Positions 5,954 to 6,676 of a stretch of DNA of 6,676 bases are shown piece after piece (position 1 is the stretch's first letter; every line of letters starts with the position of its first letter). This stretch comes from PBB1 sp031390425 (lineage in GTDB: Bacteria > Pseudomonadota > Gammaproteobacteria > Burkholderiales > Burkholderiaceae_C), in NCBI GenBank assembly GCA_031390425.1, contig JANMTL010000144.1:1-6676 (forward strand). Reading direction: 5' to 3'. Made by a program: the position numbers and the translations under genes. The notes under the pieces are model-generated. The model saw only the letters and a list, made by a program, of their open reading frames with translations, did no database searches and was not told the DNA's origin.

Positions 5954-6676
5954 ATGACCACCCCCAACGAGATCAAGCAAGCCGAACTGCGCCGCGCCGC
6001 GCTCGAATACCACGAGTTCCCGACGCCGGGCAAGATCGCCATCGCGCCGACCAAGCAGCTCGTCAACCAGCGCGATCTGGCACTCGCCTATTCGCCCGGT
6101 GTGGCCGCCGCCTGCGAAGAGATCGTGGCCGACCCCGCCAACGCCTTCAAGTACACCGCGCGCGGCAACCTGGTGGCGGTGATCACCAACGGCACCGCCG
6201 TGCTCGGCCTGGGCGACATCGGCCCGCTGGCGGCCAAGCCGGTGATGGAAGGCAAGGCGGTGCTGTTCAAGAAGTTCGCCGGCATCGATGTGTTCGACAT
6301 CGAGCTCGCGGAGCGCAACCTCGACAAGCTGATCGACTGCATCGCCGCGCTGGAGCCGACCTTCGGCGGCATCAACCTCGAAGACATCAAGGCGCCCGAC
6401 TGCTTCTATGTCGAGCGCGCGCTGCGCAAGCGCATGAACATTCCGGTCTTCCACGACGACCAGCACGGCACGGCCATCGTGGTCGGCGCGGCGGTGTTGA
6501 ACGCGCTGCGGGTGACCGGCAAGAACATCGAGCAAATCAAGCTGGTGACCTCGGGCGCCGGTGCAGCCGCGCTGGCGTGCCTGACGCTGCTGGTCAAGCT
6601 GGGCGTGCCGCGCGAGAACATCTGGGTCACCGATCTGGCCGGCGTGGTCTACGCAGGCCGTGCCGAGCTGATGGAC
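5954..6676 (+). CDS. maeB: NADP-dependent malic enzyme, N-terminal part (3' end outside window)
   Basis: Oxidative decarboxylation of malate to pyruvate and CO2 with reduction of NADP, supplying NADPH and pyruvate in the cytoplasm. The visible 241 residues run off the window without a stop; MaeB-type enzymes are about 760 residues because a C-terminal phosphotransacetylase-like domain follows. Visible motifs are ALAYSPGVAAACEEI (43-57, catalytic Tyr46), NLVAVITNGTAVLGLGDIG (72-90), MEGKAVLFKKFAGID (98-112, catalytic Lys101), NLEDIKAPDCF (141-151, metal-binding Glu143/Asp144), FHDDQHGTAIV (167-177) and the start of the dinucleotide fold SGAGAAALA (200-208). The start at 5954 gives MTTPNEIKQAELRRAALEYH, the usual N-terminus. 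The upstream ATG at 5937 is out of frame. The Shine-Dalgarno sequence is poor. It is transcribed divergently from thiL, from the TACAAT promoter. Confidence 0.97.
   Translation, partial: MTTPNEIKQAELRRAALEYHEFPTPGKIAIAPTKQLVNQRDLALAYSPGVAAACEEIVADPANAFKYTARGNLVAVITNGTAVLGLGDIGPLAAKPVMEGKAVLFKKFAGIDVFDIELAERNLDKLIDCIAALEPTFGGINLEDIKAPDCFYVERALRKRMNIPVFHDDQHGTAIVVGAAVLNALRVTGKNIEQIKLVTSGAGAAALACLTLLVKLGVPRENIWVTDLAGVVYAGRAELMD

Noticed and set aside
5864..6535. 224-codon upstream extension of the thiL frame, antisense to maeB
   Set aside because: The ThiL homology starts exactly at MALGEFDLIAKYF (5863). The extension has no recognisable motif and covers a clear maeB coding region and the divergent promoter region.

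Overview
The window is GC-rich chromosomal DNA, tightly packed with housekeeping genes. Eight protein genes can be called, two of them cut by the window edges. The protein sequences (LeuS, LptE, HolA, a GhrA ending in VDRARGY, PgpA, MaeB) and the order leuS-lptE-holA point to a betaproteobacterium, most likely Burkholderiales and plausibly near Comamonadaceae. That placement rests on recognised protein character and gene order, not on a search. I see no tRNA, rRNA, CRISPR array, insertion sequence or phage gene.

Layout. Bases 1-2797 (+ strand) hold the 3' part of leuS, then lptE and holA, spaced 13 and 46 nt apart as in an operon. They supply leucyl-tRNA synthesis, the lipoprotein partner of the LptD lipopolysaccharide translocon, and the delta subunit of the DNA polymerase III clamp loader. 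Bases 2808-5863 (- strand, transcribed right to left) hold thiL, pgpA, pncC and ghrA with gaps of only 6, 14 and 9 nt, so they are almost certainly one transcript. Their products make thiamine diphosphate, phosphatidylglycerol and recycled nicotinamide mononucleotide, and reduce glyoxylate or hydroxypyruvate. holA and ghrA converge with a 10-nt spacer. Bases 5954-6676 (+ strand) hold the 5' part of maeB (NADP-dependent malic enzyme), divergent from thiL across a 90-bp region that contains a good -10 box for maeB.

The genes share a chromosomal neighbourhood rather than one pathway. The functional links are within operons, and weakly between ghrA and maeB, both of which use NADP(H) in central carbon metabolism.

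No undescribed system is visible. The most interesting detail is a GC-rich palindromic sequence, resembling a dispersed intergenic repeat, that is read as part of the N-terminal extension of PgpA. There is no alternative ATG, GTG or TTG start downstream of it before the conserved domain. Other points worth a look are a TMSKS variant of the LeuS KMSKS signature, the very short predicted maeB leader, and the missing terminator between holA and ghrA.
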